Of a stretch of DNA of 64,000 nt, positions 44,110 to 56,633 are shown piece by piece. Below the pieces are notes generated by a model. The model did no database searches. It had not been told where the DNA came from and saw nothing but the letters and a program-made list of their open reading frames with translations. The number at the start of each line of letters is the position of its first letter. Position 1 is the stretch's first letter. The DNA lies in assembly GCA_928212115.1 (NCBI GenBank), contig CAKMRJ010005523.1, forward strand, positions 140,264,988-140,328,987, given 5' to 3'. This stretch comes from Lactuca virosa (lineage: Eukaryota; Streptophyta; Magnoliopsida; Asterales; Asteraceae). The translations under genes were made by a program, and so were the position numbers.

Positions 44110-47100
44110 CAATCGTCAATTTTTGGTCAAGAGAAAGTCAAATAAAGTCAACAAGTCAAACCGGTCAACTCATCTAACCCTTGTATATTAGGGTTTACAA
44201 TATGTTTTCTATTGTACAACGCACCATCTTAATACAAAGTATCGCTTAGAGGTTTCATGTGTTCAGGAAATCTAAGCCCTAATTAGAATAAGTGATGTAA
44301 CGACTCGATAAAACACAACTACACCCCTTACGGGGGCATATAACACTCATAACGAGGCATAACGGGGTTTACAAAACTTGCATTAAGAGTCTAAACACTA
44401 ACAAAGGTCGCAAACAAAGTCTCCATCAATCTCTCTCACTATATATCTCTCTCTCTCTCTCCCAAATCTCTCTCAAAATCCCTTTCAACTTTTCATGAAC
44501 ACTCGGGGCATCCCGACCCTTAACTTAGTCAAAAACCACTCAAAACGGGAAGATTATTCGAAAAACAGCCATATAGGGCCGAACCCTCTTAGAACCGAAC
44601 CTCTTAGAGCCGAACCTCTCAGGACCGAAGCTACTTAAGAACCGAACTCCCCTCCTTAAAGACCAAACGCACCCTTCGGCCCGAAACCTACTTCGGTTCA
44701 TCCCACCTTCGATTCGGATCAGGCCCCTTCGGACCGAAGCTTTGCCTGCTTTCGGTTCATTTCGCCTTCGCTTCCCACATAACACCTTCACCTGTGAGCT
44801 TCTCGAACTGAACCTACTTTCGGTCCTCAGCAACATGAACCGAACCCTCGCAGATTCGCTTCTTTCTTCCTGGTTTTCGAGTAATTTCGCGTTTTAAAAC
44901 CGTTTTTGATGATTTTGACGGGAAATTTTCATCCAAACTCATATCTTAACATATTAAACCCCATAAATTCATATTTTAATCATATTTTGGGGAAATATTT
45001 ATTATAGATAAGATTTCTTGTACAATATATTATTTAAGAATGGTTGACTTCTCCAAGAAGCTATGACAACTTTATGACACTTCAGGTCACTATTCATGCT
45101 TTATGTCACTATTCATATATGCCCTAGTCAAATCATTATACTTCTCTACTCTTCCCCAACAGTCCATCAAGTTTCTTACACCAAATACTAACAAAATCTA
45201 TATTTTTCACACTTCCATAAAGTTTCATTCATCACAATCAAAGATCAAACATACTCTCTCTCTTTTCTCACGTTTTCTCTCTGGAAGCAAGAACTCCAGG
45301 AAAGTCATGAGTTCATCTCCACTCTTGGTAAGTATCTTCATACTACTCTTGAATATTCTACACTCCTAACTCAAATGACAGATTCCTTATACAAATATCG
45401 TCATATTTGTTCTTAGATCTTCAAATCTTCAAGCATCTTCCAAGTGTTCTTGACTTGGAAACTTCTTTTCTTCAACATCCATCCTTAGAAATCACTCAAG
45501 GTGAGTTTATACCCCTACATTTTCATTTTTTCTTCAAGTTTTAGGGGGGAATACAAGTTAATACACCAAAAACTTAACTAAACTCAAACATCAGCTTTCA
45601 TCAGGAAAGTTTAGTTCCATTCACGGACTGTTTTGAACATCTTAAACTTTTTAGTTTTCAAAACTGTACAAAGTGAAAATAGTTCAGGTTTATACCTTTC
45701 TAATGACTACTTACACATGTTCATACGATTTTCTGCAATTTATGGCGATTTTTACAAAACTACCTATCATTTCAGAAACAACTTCGGACCAGTCTGTGAA
45801 GTTGAACATTTTTACACAAGTTAGAGACTTATAAAAATCATGATAAAAATTATAAACAAACTAGACACATTTTATAAACTCTCAGAGTTTACGGATTCAG
45901 TTTTCGACTTCGTATGATTTTTCTGTGATTTTTCTAAAACAGTGCAGAAAAGTTAAAAACTAGTTAAACATCTTATAATATTAACAACACTTTGTAACAT
46001 GTTGAGCAAAGTGTATAAGAATAAGTTTCTAAATGTTGAATGTATTTCTTGTTAGTTTATCATCATAAACAGAAATTAGTCATTCATGATAAGGGTTTTC
46101 ATACACTTCGAACATGTACAATAAACTATAATAGGTATAGTTTATGGATTTTACATTTCAAACATACTACATAAAAAGGGGATTTACTTCCACCACAGAA
46201 AAGGTTTTACATTCAAACCAGACGTAAACTCGTTAACGTAAGTTGTGAGACAATTCTTCAATTGTACTCTTAGAGTACGGGTTAAAATTCCTGTAAGTTA
46301 TAACCAAAGTCTCTTGTAGGGAGAGCGTGATAATTGTATATAGATCTATATTGGGATTGACACCCCACACTTTGCTGCTAGCTACAGTGGGACCTGCAGG
46401 TCTATGGGTGACAAATGTCATAACATTCTGACATCTGAAAAATGTTGTAGTAGGTTCATCCAGTTATAGTATGGTTATAGCGACTCGCATAGGGAGTTAA
46501 CGAGATTTCAAGTTTACGGGAAGTTCTACTTTAAAAAGGGGGTTTTATCTATTTAAAACTGCATACATCGTTACAAGTACGAAACACACACATACATTCG
46601 GTCTTTGGATTTAAGACTACATAACATTTTATAAGAAAAATATTGGATTTTTCTTGAGTATACATTACATTTACAAACACGTTACAAGTACGAAACACAC
46701 ACATACATTCGGTCTTGGGATTTAAGACTGCCTAACATTTTATAAGGAAAATATTGGATTTTTCTTGAGTATACGTTACATTTACAAACAAAGGTTTTCA
46801 AACTCTACATCCAAAATCTTATGAACTCACCAACTTAATTGTTGACATTTTTTCGAAACTACTTGTATTCTCAGGAAATCAGTAAAATAGGTAACCCGCA
46901 ACTTTTGAGGATGGGACGCTAAGGCGTCAAACATTTCATTTTGTCATCATAATGTAATTGATTTTGAAACATGTAAACTCATACTATGGTGTAACTTTTT
47001 CAATTATATTTATGATGGTTGTATTTGCTTTGGTCACTACAATACGCGTTGTTATGATACTATACATGAAGTCCGCCACCCCGGACGTTTCCGCCATCCT

Positions 47101-47118
47101 TGGTTCGGGGGTATGACA
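44105..47118 (+). repeat. G4 3' LTR (3014 bp, complete)
   Basis: Starts TGTGACAATC and ends GTATGACA. A CT microsatellite and TATATAT box lie near 44440-44465. CCGAACC/TTCGG words recur at 44576-44830. Donor AAG/GTGAGTT at 45501. No gene. Confidence 0.9.
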
Positions 47119-47365
47119 TCTTCTAAGGCACTGGTTTTATATTAGACATTTATTTTATATTTATGGTAGATATTTATTGTTACCTATAAATAATCATTAG
47201 GTTAACTTTTGGTGTAAGCTTTTTTCCAGATTAGGGTTTTCTCTGTATGTTCATCTCATAATAAATATACACAAAAACCTTTATCAGATTACTTGCATAT
47301 GATGGTGATTGATTCTTGATTGTTCTTGATATTCCGCATTCGTCATCTCGGATTTATTCCCAACA
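47119..47365 (+). repeat. K2 5' LTR, second part
   Basis: TCTTCTAAGG to TTCCCAACA, matching 54343-54589. TATA box TATAAATAA at 47185-47193. Confidence 0.88.
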
Positions 47366-47367
47366 AG

Positions 47368-47382
47368 TGGTATCAGAGCGGG
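47368..47382 (+). promoter_or_regulatory. K2 primer-binding site
   Basis: TGGTATCAGAGCGGG, two bases after the LTR end. Confidence 0.9.
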
Positions 47383-49160
47383 TTCTTGTAGATCTCAGCG
47401 ATTTTTGCAAGAATCGATCTTGTTTATGGCGATATTTTATCTTGAATCTCACCTTGTTCTTCAAGTTTTGTAGGTTTTCTGAAAAGAAAAAGTCTATACC
47501 TCGTTTTTATTGAAAAATCTAGTTCAGATCTGTTATTTTCAACTCATTATTTCATCTGATTTGTTCTTTAATCGTGTTCTGGAAGACATTTAGAAGAAAA
47601 TTTCGTGTTTATTTGAATTTTCGTGTTCAGATCTACTTTATCTCTCTAAAATCCATCTCAGATCTGTTTTCTCTCTAGAAACCCTCTCATATCCGTTTTC
47701 TCTTTCTAAAACTCTTATCACATCTACTTTCTCTCTCTTCAAGTTCTATCATTTGTTGAAGATCTAATGGATAAAACGAATTTATTGTTTAACTCCATTT
47801 TAGAACTTGGATAAAAGGTTACTAAACCAATCTATGGTATTAACAAAGTGTGACACCAGTCAAGTTTTGGTCAAAATAAATTGATCAATAATCGTAATTG
47901 GGATGAGCCAGGTGGTAGAATTTGTAACAAGGTTTCCAAAAACATAAAGAACACTGAAATCCGAGTTATAACGAAGAAGTTATGACCAATCGAAAATCTG
48001 CGGTAAAATCGGCAAAACACTGTTCAGTGTAAAAAGTGAATTTTCGATAAAAGGCCTTTTAGCCTTAACAATCTAAATAAAAGTTGTAGATTATGTTAAA
48101 CCGAGAACGTTCATAAAAAGAACGTAAAAATCTGACTTTGTATGAGGAAGTTATGATTTTTCGAAGTTTCGGTTTAGCAGTAGACAGCTAAAAATTCGAA
48201 ATATAAATTAATCGATATTTAGCCGACGCAACTTAAACGAGAATCGAAGGTCTCGTCAAAAGTAGCACAACGGTAAAAAGACAGACGAAAACGGACGTCG
48301 GATGAAGAAGTTATGAATTTTTAACGGATTCCCGTCTCGGTCTGTTTAAAATAATAATATTGAAAATAAAGTCAAAACCGGCCGATGAAGTATAAAGGAA
48401 AGTCATAGAGTATGATTTTACCTACGCGTGCATATAAAGAACGCTAAAAACAGAGCTCGTATGCGAAAGTTATGATTTTCGCAAGTTTTGGCACAAAAAT
48501 AAAGAAAAATAGGAAAACCGGGCAATTTCGCATGTGACACGTCACCTCGCACGTGGCAGCTGCTGAGTGGACCGAAGCCATGCATGGCACCTTCTGATTG
48601 GACCGCAGCCGAGGTCCACTAAGAAGCGAACAGCCTCGCATCGGACACCCCGGAGACACCCCCTTCGCATGCGTGTCAGTCTCTCATTGGACCGAAGTCT
48701 GGTCCAGTCCGAAGAGCCCACCTGTCCGAAACACGTGCCTCGCACATGGTCCGAATCCGAGCCGCCTTCGCAGGAGCTGCCGCGTGTCCTGCTGACTCAC
48801 CCCTCCCCTCGCCACCTGTCCTCCTCGGCCGAACCCTCGCACCCCTATATAAAGGGTGCGAGCCTTCTCGGATGGAAGGGTTTTTCACCCCATTTTTGGC
48901 CCTTTTTCACTCCTCTCACTTCCATAACTTCATAAAGAACCTCGAAGGTCCCGGTATCACGTCTAAAGCCCGAAGCAAGCCCCGGAGCCCCGGAATTCTC
49001 GAGAATTCATCATCTCTCCTGTCGAAACGCTGCCCGATTTGAGCCGGTTTTTCGTCAAACAAACTATTTCCGGGGAACGAAACTCTGCCCGATTGGAGCC
49101 GGTTTCTCGTCAAATAAACTCTTTCCGGGAAACGAAACGCTGCCCGAATCACCGCCTATC

Positions 49161-49170
49161 AAGGTGAGTT
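49161..49170 (+). promoter_or_regulatory. candidate 5' splice site in G5
   Basis: AAG/GTGAGTT about 310 bases after the TATA box. Confidence 0.5.
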
Positions 49171-49562
49171 CATACCCCTATAATTTACCTTTTGAATGGT
49201 TTTTAAATGCTTTTTAGGGGGGGGGGGGGGAATACAAGTTTAACACAATATTAAATTGTGTTAACAACTGTATGTGATAATAATCACACAAATGTTTTCG
49301 TATGCTTTTAAGAATTATCAAATACTTTCAAAATAACGTGAAGCCATGTTAAATCTTTAAAGTCATGTAAAAACTCCGTTAAAATTATTTGAAAAATGTT
49401 TTATAAGCTATTTCAAAGTATATATGCCAAAATCATGTTTATATATGTATAAATATATAAATAAGATTTGAAGGGCTTAGGACTAATGAATTATCCTACA
49501 TCCTTTTCCTTGTTTGGATGTGGAATTAGGGTTGTATTGTTTGTCCGAAGGTCGTTTCCTTC

Positions 49563-49567
<5 letters not shown>

Positions 49568-49640
<73 letters not shown>
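49568..49640. repeat. (AT)n microsatellite in G5
   Basis: About 35 AT units. Confidence 0.95.
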
Positions 49641-49643
<3 letters not shown>

Positions 49644-49894
49644 TACAAAAGGTTACTCCTTTTGGTATCATCACCTTTGTATCAGGCTGAGCAAAGATGT
49701 TCATCCATGAGAAACCATGCTAATCAGATAGAACATATAAATTATAATAGGTATAAATTATGATTCAAAACTAAAGATACAAGTATGATTCACAACTGTA
49801 TACTTTCCAAGGAAATTACCAAAATTCATTCAACTATACCAAGATATGTATAATACCTTTAATATACGCACAACATATTAAAGAAGTAAAGATA

Positions 49895-50115
49895 CATCAT
49901 ATCGGGTTTGCATTAACAAAGGTAATATACAGAGTACCAGGGTTAGCAAACACGTGGTAATAATACATCTTACCGAGTTTGCATTAACAAAGGTACTATA
50001 CAGAGTACCAGGGTTAGCAAACACGGGGTAATAATACATCATACCGGGTTTGCATTAACAAAGGTACGATACAGAGTACCAGGGTTAGCAATCACGGGGT
50101 AATAATACATCGTAA
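49895..50115. repeat. ~70-bp tandem repeat in G5
   Basis: Three units containing GCATTAACAAAGGTA and CAGAGTACCAGGGTTAGCAA. Confidence 0.85.
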
Positions 50116-50629
50116 ATCTCGTTGAAACAATAAATTTGTGAGACCCTTCACGGTGTACTTATCTAAGTACGACCCTTTTTAAGTCCTGAACTATTAGCCA
50201 GAATCTCTTGTAGGGAGAGCGTGAATTTGTGTATAGATCTATATGGGACTGACAATCCCGCACCTCTACTGTTCGCTACAGTTTGGCCGGCAGGCCTAGG
50301 GTGTCAAATATCATTCCAGTTCCGACGCCTGAAAAACGTCGCTGCAGGCATTTCCATCATATTAGTATGGTTAATAGGACTCACATAGATAAAACAACGA
50401 GTGAATTACAAAGTAATATACTTCTCTTATAACAGTAAGAAAAGTTAATTATATCCCGACCAGATATACCTTCAGTAGCTTTTACTTACAGTAAGAGCTA
50501 CGTATCATGAAATCAAGTATTGTACTTCTGGTTTTGAACATTTAAAACCACAAGGCAGTATTATGGATAACAGAATACTCTCCATAAGTAATACTAAGGT
50601 TTTTACTGTAGAACAGATATAACTAAGAA

Positions 50630-50780
50630 CACTTTTACAAATGAAACGGTTTATGGGATTAAACCACTTTTACAAATGAAACGGTTTATGGGATTAAACC
50701 ACTTTTACAAATGAACGGTTTATGGGATTAAACCACTTATACGAAGGAAACGGTTTATGGAATTAAACCACTTATCAAAT
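50630..50780. repeat. ~37-bp tandem repeat in G5
   Basis: Four units of ACTTTTACAAATGAAACGGT plus TTATGGGATTAAACC, with small changes in the last two. Confidence 0.85.
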
Positions 50781-52358
50781 GAAACTTAGTCATTCAATCT
50801 TTGTAAACTAGTATAACATAAAAGACCTTTAGTGGTTAATTCTATAATTCCTTAGTTATTACATCAGAGTTGTACATAAGTAATATCCGATTGATAGTGA
50901 AATGTGTGACTTCCGCCTTACTTCCTGTTCCTTGTTTGGTTGTGGGCTTAGGGCTGATACACCCATTTGACTGTCCATTCGATATTGGGTTATATATAAT
51001 CAGTATAAACTAAGTAATTACAGAGGGAAACTATTGAGGTTATCAGTTAATCACCTCAGGAAATATAGGATTTCCTGGAGAAACCAGTGAACTTATTCAA
51101 AGAACTTAGGGTATACTTAACAGAACTAAAATACTTATGAACTCACCAGCTTAAATGCTGATCTACTCTTTTCAAATAACTTGTATTCTCAGGAATCCAG
51201 TAGACAGGTACACTCCCGAAGCTCTTGAGAAGACTACCTAGTACCGTACCGCGACACTTGTCTTCTGCTGTACCTACTTTAGTGTTTGAATATGTAATGT
51301 TTAAACACTTATGTAAAACTTATACTTATTAATGCAATGGTTGTTTGTACTTTGATTACTATATTGCATGTGTTGTGATACTTACCTAAAGTCCTCCGCC
51401 CCCGAACGTTTCCGCCGTTCTGGCTTCGGGGTGCGACACAAAGTGACCATGTTTCAAATCAGTGGTCAATCTATGTTGAATGATATTCCTGAGTTGTATA
51501 ATCTTCTTGTTGATAAGAAAATATCTAAATACTCATATGTTAATCACCGTGAGTTAAGAGAGAATGAGAGAATAGTAGAACAATTTCGTATTATATATGA
51601 ACATTAAGATCGGGAACATAAACAAATGTTGAAGATGAAAAGGGCTGAAAAAGAAAAAGAAGAAGTTCATGTTGTTCTTCAAGTTTCTAAAGAAAAAGTG
51701 ACTCCAGTTGTTCTTGTTGAGGGGGAGTCAAGTGTTTCAAGTTTTTCAGAAGCTTCACAATCCGAATCTAGTTGTTCTGAAGATGAATCTCAAAGCAAAT
51801 CTTTGGAAATCGTGAAAGTAAAGACATTGTGTTCTATTGGAACTCAAACAGATGATTCCTTATGTTCTGAAGATGTTTTTGAAGGAATGACTCCTTACAA
51901 AAAGCCAATAATTCAAGATGTTCAGATTTATCAAACTCCTAAGGATTGTGCTCAAAGGTCTTCTAATGTTCAGATTCGAAAAGGTTGCTCAGATCCAAAA
52001 TTCGTTTCTGAAGCCTAGAAACAAGAAAAGAAAGAACAAGAAGAAGAACAAGAGTAAAACAAAGAAGGTTTGGATGCCCATGGTACAACTACCCAATGCT
52101 TGTGAAAAAGTTCAAAAAGCTGAAGTCAAAAATGTTCAAAGAAACTTTAGTTCTCATTTTTCATCAGATAAAAATGTTAGAAGTTGGAAGGAAAAGAAAA
52201 GAGAATTTGGTTGGTTCAATGAAATTTATGGAAATTTTTGTTTTCCAACTAAAAGGCGGGTATTATTTTCAGAAGATAATATATTCTCTTCAAACAAATG
52301 GGTGTGCAAGAAACATAAATCAATGTTGAATTTTAAATGGGTACCAAAAGTCCCATAA

Positions 52359-54221
52359 AAAGTTTTGTCCTTTATAAAAAAAAAGGGACAAATTTTGGTG
52401 AAATCTGTTGAAATCTTGTAAAGATTATGTCAACGATATGATATTGTGTTGAAGAAATCAAATTTATTGATTTTTTTAAGTGTTGGAATTGACAAATGGC
52501 TGAAAAAGTTGATAGTTGGGTGAAAAGTGACATTTTTTGCAAAAAGGAAGCTGCCACCTGACACATTTCAGCAAAAAGGGCACAAGTCGTCAGTTCACAG
52601 CATTCAGGAGGGTCGGATTCGCTTTTATTGGAAAATAGGGGTTAGTTTCGCTTGTTTGCTGGTTCCGGTGTTTCGTTCTTTGAAGTCAGGAAAGATCCAA
52701 AAGCGAATCCTATACTCTCGCAACGAACATAACATCCAAAAGCGAAAGTCACAAATAAGAATTGAAGAAACGAAAGCGAATCTACTCTTCATAAGCGAAC
52801 GTTCGCTTCACAAGTGATAAGAAACGAACTTCATCAAACCTCAAGTGAAACTCAAAACGAAGAAGCGAAAGTTAATTGGTATCAAACAAGCGAAGTCACA
52901 AAAACAAAAGTCAATGAAGCGAAAGTCTCAACTGGAAGCGAATGGAACCGAACGTTCGGTTGGGTTCGGTTGTGTAATCGACGGAACGAACCTGCAATTG
53001 GATTTGACGCTAACCTGAGATTCGCTTTCGGTCCTTGATTAATTGATTCGGAGCGAGAGGATTAGATTCGCGTCCTCATCTGCATCTGCAGGAATCGGTA
53101 GTATCAAAAGCGAATCGGGATAAGAGATCAAAATCGGGGCTTTGTTGCCGAGACTGATATCGTAATTGGTGGTTGATTTCGCAATTGTAAAGCAGGTCTT
53201 GGAATCGGAACTTAAATTTATAAAGCGTTCAGTTTAGAACTTCGTCTCGAAATTGTTATTGGTAAACAATCTCAATCGACAATTTCTTTATCAAAATTGA
53301 TGGTTTCAGAATCAGTGTCACAGTCGAAATCGGAAGTATTGAATGTCATGAACTCGGAAATCATTCACCGGAATCGCAGTCGTGGAATCGGAAATCAAAA
53401 TCGGCATTTTTGACATCCATAACCTGCTCTCGTCCAAATCATTCCTTGCATCGGAATCGGAAAATTCAATCTCAAAATCGAACTCGCAAGTAAATCGAAA
53501 TGATAATTGGTACTTAGGAGTTACAATCGGAACTTAGTGGCTCTATTGGAATCGAAATTTTTGGATGCGTAATCTGCTTTGAATTTTCATAGTCAACTTA
53601 GCGTCGTTCTTTACTGCACAATGAAGAAGATGACTCAAGGTTTCAATTCCAGTCCCCGAAAGCTAACAAATTTTACAGTTTCTACCCTCTTTGACGTGTT
53701 ACTTGCTCCAGTGAAGAAAATTGGTTATATTTTCAAATTTTGCCCCTGACTTTCTGAACTTCACAGATTTAACCCAATATCCGAAATTCTTTCCAAAATA
53801 TTTTCATTTCTAATCCTTTTCTTTGGTCTTATTCTTTTCAAACCCTTCTAAATAATTGCTTCTTACTCCATTCTTTTTGTCTAATATTTAAAAGTCGAAA
53901 AATACAAAATTAAATTTTGTTATTTTTCCGGTTTTTTTTTTGTGAATTGAGGATATTCCAAAAGAATTTGTTTCATCAGATCTGACGGGTTTTGAAGATT
54001 TTTGGTGATTCTTCTTAACTTTCCGGATTCTCTCTATGGTATTGGTTGAAGATTCAAGGGGAGTGATGATTATTCAAGGGGGAGTTTGTATTTGGAAGAT
54101 TATTTTTATTTCTCTCACTTTGAAGACCCCATGTACTGATGAGTCTCACAATTTAGGGGGAGAAATGCCAAGAAGATCGAAAATCGTGATCTTCATCAGT
54201 TTCAACATCTAGGGGGGATAT
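52359..54221 (+). other. K2 non-coding 3' interior
   Basis: No pol. 52720-53560 is dense in GCGAA and AATCGGAA words. It ends with several purine-rich tracts (near 54056, 54082, 54155 and 54210), the last (AGGGGGGATA) abutting the 3' LTR. Multiple polypurine tracts are a reported Sirevirus trait. Confidence 0.65.
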
Positions 54222-54589
54222 TTTTGAGTATTTGAGATATTGAAACTGATATGGCATATTTGGTTATTTAGGGAAGCCTTTTTAGGGTTAATCATTTTAT
54301 GATTCCCTACGGTGCCTTTATAGTAGAAGTTCTTAATCGAGCTCTTCTAAGTCATTGGTTTTATATTAGGCATTTATTTTATATTTATGGTAGATGTTTA
54401 TTGTTCCCTATAAATAATCATTAGGTTAACTTTTGGAGTAAGCTTTTTACCAGATTAGGGTTTTCTCTGTATGTTCATCTCATAATCAATATACACAAAA
54501 ACCTTTATCAGATTACTTGCATATGATGGTGATTGATTCTTGATTGTTCTTGATATTCCACATTCGTCATCTCGGATTTATTCCCAACA
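54222..54589 (+). repeat. K2 3' LTR (368 bp)
   Basis: Uninterrupted copy. Its first bases read TTTTGAG where the 5' copy has TGTTGAG. TATA box at 54409-54417. Confidence 0.88.
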
Positions 54590-55651
54590 AAGTGCTTAAT
54601 GGAAAAATGGCTTAACAGGGGGTGTACATCAAGCGTATGCAAGTGTACGCTACGCGTACGCATCCGAGTCCCCGATCAGGCGAAGCCACCTAGTACACTT
54701 AGCGTACTCGGCCTGTTCATGGGCTTTTGTGGTTTGGTCAATCCTTGGACTTTAGGGTTTTGGGCCTTTGTTGAGCCACAAGTTTTCTATGTTTGGGCTG
54801 TTGTTAGGCTTTGGGCCTTCATGGGTTTGGGCCAATATTGGGCCTTGAGTGTCTTTTGGGTTTGGGCCATTATTGGGCTTTTAGCGCCATTGAGTTTGGG
54901 CCTCGGTTACTTGGGCCAATTGCAGGAAGGGTAAAATGGTATTTTACCCTGGGAGTCGAGATTAGTTATTTAAGTCCCGATTATGGTTTATGACCCAATT
55001 ATTAATTAGGGTTTTATTTGATTGATTAGTGCGAAGATTCTCTAGTTCAGCAGCTCAAACATCTATTTGACTGAAAACAGACTGAGGTGAGTTTGCTCAC
55101 TATACTATAGGACACTAGGGATTATATGTGCTTGTAGTCTTTGCGACTCTTGTTGTATATGTTGTATGCATGTGTGCCTGTTTGCTATATATATGTGGGG
55201 TGAAATAGACCCGGGGGTGAAATAGATCTGGTACAACATTTTGCTGACGTTGATGTATGAGTTGAAATAGAATCGGGGGTGAAATAGACCTGGAGGTGAA
55301 ATAGACCCAGTACGGCCTTGGGATGACATATGAGTTGAAATAGACTCGGGGTGAAATAGACCCGGTACAGCCTTGAGCTAATTTATATGTATGGTATGCG
55401 ATATTTTGGGGGAACTCACTAAGCTTTGTGCTTACGGTTTTCAGTTTATGTTTCAGGTACTTCCGGGTTAAAATGGAAGAGTTCGGGATGATCGCACTGC
55501 ACACACCATGATTTTCCCACTTATTGACTCTGATGTACTTTTGGGATGTTATTTGATTGACTATGATTACTTTATGGTTTTTGAAAAATATGTTTGGTTG
55601 ATGGTTTAATTAAAGCAAAAAATTTTGGTTTTTGAATTTTGGGACGTTACA
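54590..55651 (+). repeat. G3 LTR, right fragment
   Basis: Continues 23878 after K2 and ends GGGACGTTACA at 55651. It has GTACGC..GCGTAC-type palindromes (54624, 54645, 54693), an array of TTGGGCC words (54740-54920), a TATTTAAG box near 54967, donor GAG/GTGAGTTTG at 55087 and a GGTGAAATAGAC minisatellite (55197-55370). No primer-binding site follows, so it is a 3' or solo LTR whose left end is lost. Confidence 0.75.
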
Positions 55652-56633
55652 CGTACAGTTTTTATGGTCCTCCTATAGTCTTTCATGCAAAAGTCACAAA
55701 AACAATCTAGCATACTACATAATATAGTAAGAAGACTCACCTGAACTATTTAACAGAAGCTCAACAACAATCTCAACAACAAAACATCTAACCCAATCTA
55801 CATAAAGCCAAATCGAGACCATTCCTTAGTCAAATATTTAATTCTACCCAAGTTTGACCAAAAGCCAAACTTGGTCAAAAAGTCAACGACCAAAGTCAAT
55901 ACTGACCACCACTTAGTGGCTAATCCCCATGACCACGTTGTGGTCACTAAAGGAAAAATAGATGCAGGACATTCAGTCGACCGCGCTATGACCAGAACCC
56001 CACTGTATGTGGTGAACATTCTTAACAACTTATTCCTTTAAGCTATTAACCACTAAGTCTAGAGCCCCAAAGCTTAGATTTGATTTGTCTAATGATCATT
56101 ATGGATAAAGTTTCCAACTTTATCCATTTCAAAGGGTCAAAACATTGAGATCTCTAACCCCTAACTCTCCAAGGGAGAAAAAATATCACCAGGGACATGC
56201 ATGGCACTTAAATGAAGATGAAGTCCAGATCTTATCACCACAATGGGTCTAGAACACTTGCAGATTCAAACTTTAATCTCAGAGTTGTATAAACTCCATC
56301 TCAAATCCATCAAAAGGGCCAAAAAACCAAATAAGGTACTAAAACTCCAAATACTCTTAGATCCAAAGATGAAACATAATAAAGCAAGGATCTTTATAAC
56401 TTACAAGGGTTCTAAAGATAGTAGAGATCCACAAGCTTCAAGCTTCTAAGTTCAACCTTCCATGCTTTCATCATCAAAATACTCAAAATACACACCAAAA
56501 TAGATAAGAGTAGAGAAGATAGGCTCAAAGTTGTGAAAGGGAGGCTATAGTTTGCTCCTAAGGAGCTCTTAATGTGATGGAGGTTGAAAAATGACCTTGA
56601 ACATGGAACAATGCCTTTAAATATAGTGAAAAC
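55652..56633 (-). repeat. G9: partial minus-strand Ty3 LTR
   Basis: The minus strand reads a TATATTTAAA box (56612-56621) and donor CAG/GTGAGTC at 55740. The U5 end is missing. CCACNNNGTGG-like palindromes at 55909 and 55933 lie 24 apart. No gene. Confidence 0.6.

Larger units (their letters stand above)
24005..47118 (+). mobile_element. G4: Ty3/gypsy chromovirus element with 3.0-kb LTRs, pol core deleted
   Basis: 5' LTR (24005-26126 plus 38411-38704, missing its first ~610 bp), primer-binding site at 38708, interior 38705-44104, 3' LTR 44105-47118. Flanked by TCTTC. The interior retains an upstream coiled-coil frame, a gag C-terminus with three knuckles, decayed RNase H, integrase and a chromodomain-like end. 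Central gag, protease and RT are gone. K3 is inserted in the 5' LTR. Confidence 0.85.
47849..51438 (+). mobile_element. G5: solo LTR of a Ty3 element (3590 bp)
   Basis: Starts TGTGACACC and ends GTGCGACA. Flanked by CAAAG (47844-47848 and 51439-51443). Similar layout to the G4 LTR (donor AAG/GTGAGTTCATACCCCT, CTTGTAGGGAGAGCGTGA, final TTTCCGCC...TTCGGGG), so a sister family. TATA box TATATAAAG at 48846-48854 after a GC-rich region. No internal region remains, consistent with LTR-LTR recombination. Confidence 0.88.
47767..52358 (+). pseudogene. K2 gag-like frame, split by solo LTR G5
   Basis: The ATG at 47767 (MDKTNLLFNS) is followed by a TAA after about 16 codons; the frame continues to 47848. 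Removing G5 and one CAAAG copy, it goes on in frame (VTMFQISGQSMLNDIPEL) to a TAA near 51605. It then runs into a Glu/Lys/Ser-rich low-complexity part, a Lys-rich block (NKKRKNKKKNKSKTKK) and WVPK motifs like those in the K3 gag C-terminus. No capsid region, knuckle or pol domain. Probably the remnant gag of a non-autonomous Sirevirus relative. Confidence 0.6.
23879..54589 (+). mobile_element. K2: copia-type element lacking pol, hosting two nested insertions
   Basis: LTRs of 368 bp: 5' LTR split as 23879-24004 plus 47119-47365, and 3' LTR at 54222-54589. They are about 97 percent identical by hand count. The flanks AAGTT and AAGTG look like a target-site duplication with one change. The primer-binding site is TGGTATCAGAGCGGG at 47368. 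After removing G4 (in the LTR) and G5 (in the interior), the interior is only about 3.3 kb with a gag-like frame and no protease, integrase or RT. It is probably a non-autonomous element using copia machinery in trans. Confidence 0.82.

Noticed and set aside
48567..48935. Overlapping frames in the GC-rich part of G5
   Set aside because: Open in several frames on both strands because of base composition; it sits in the U3 of a solo LTR.
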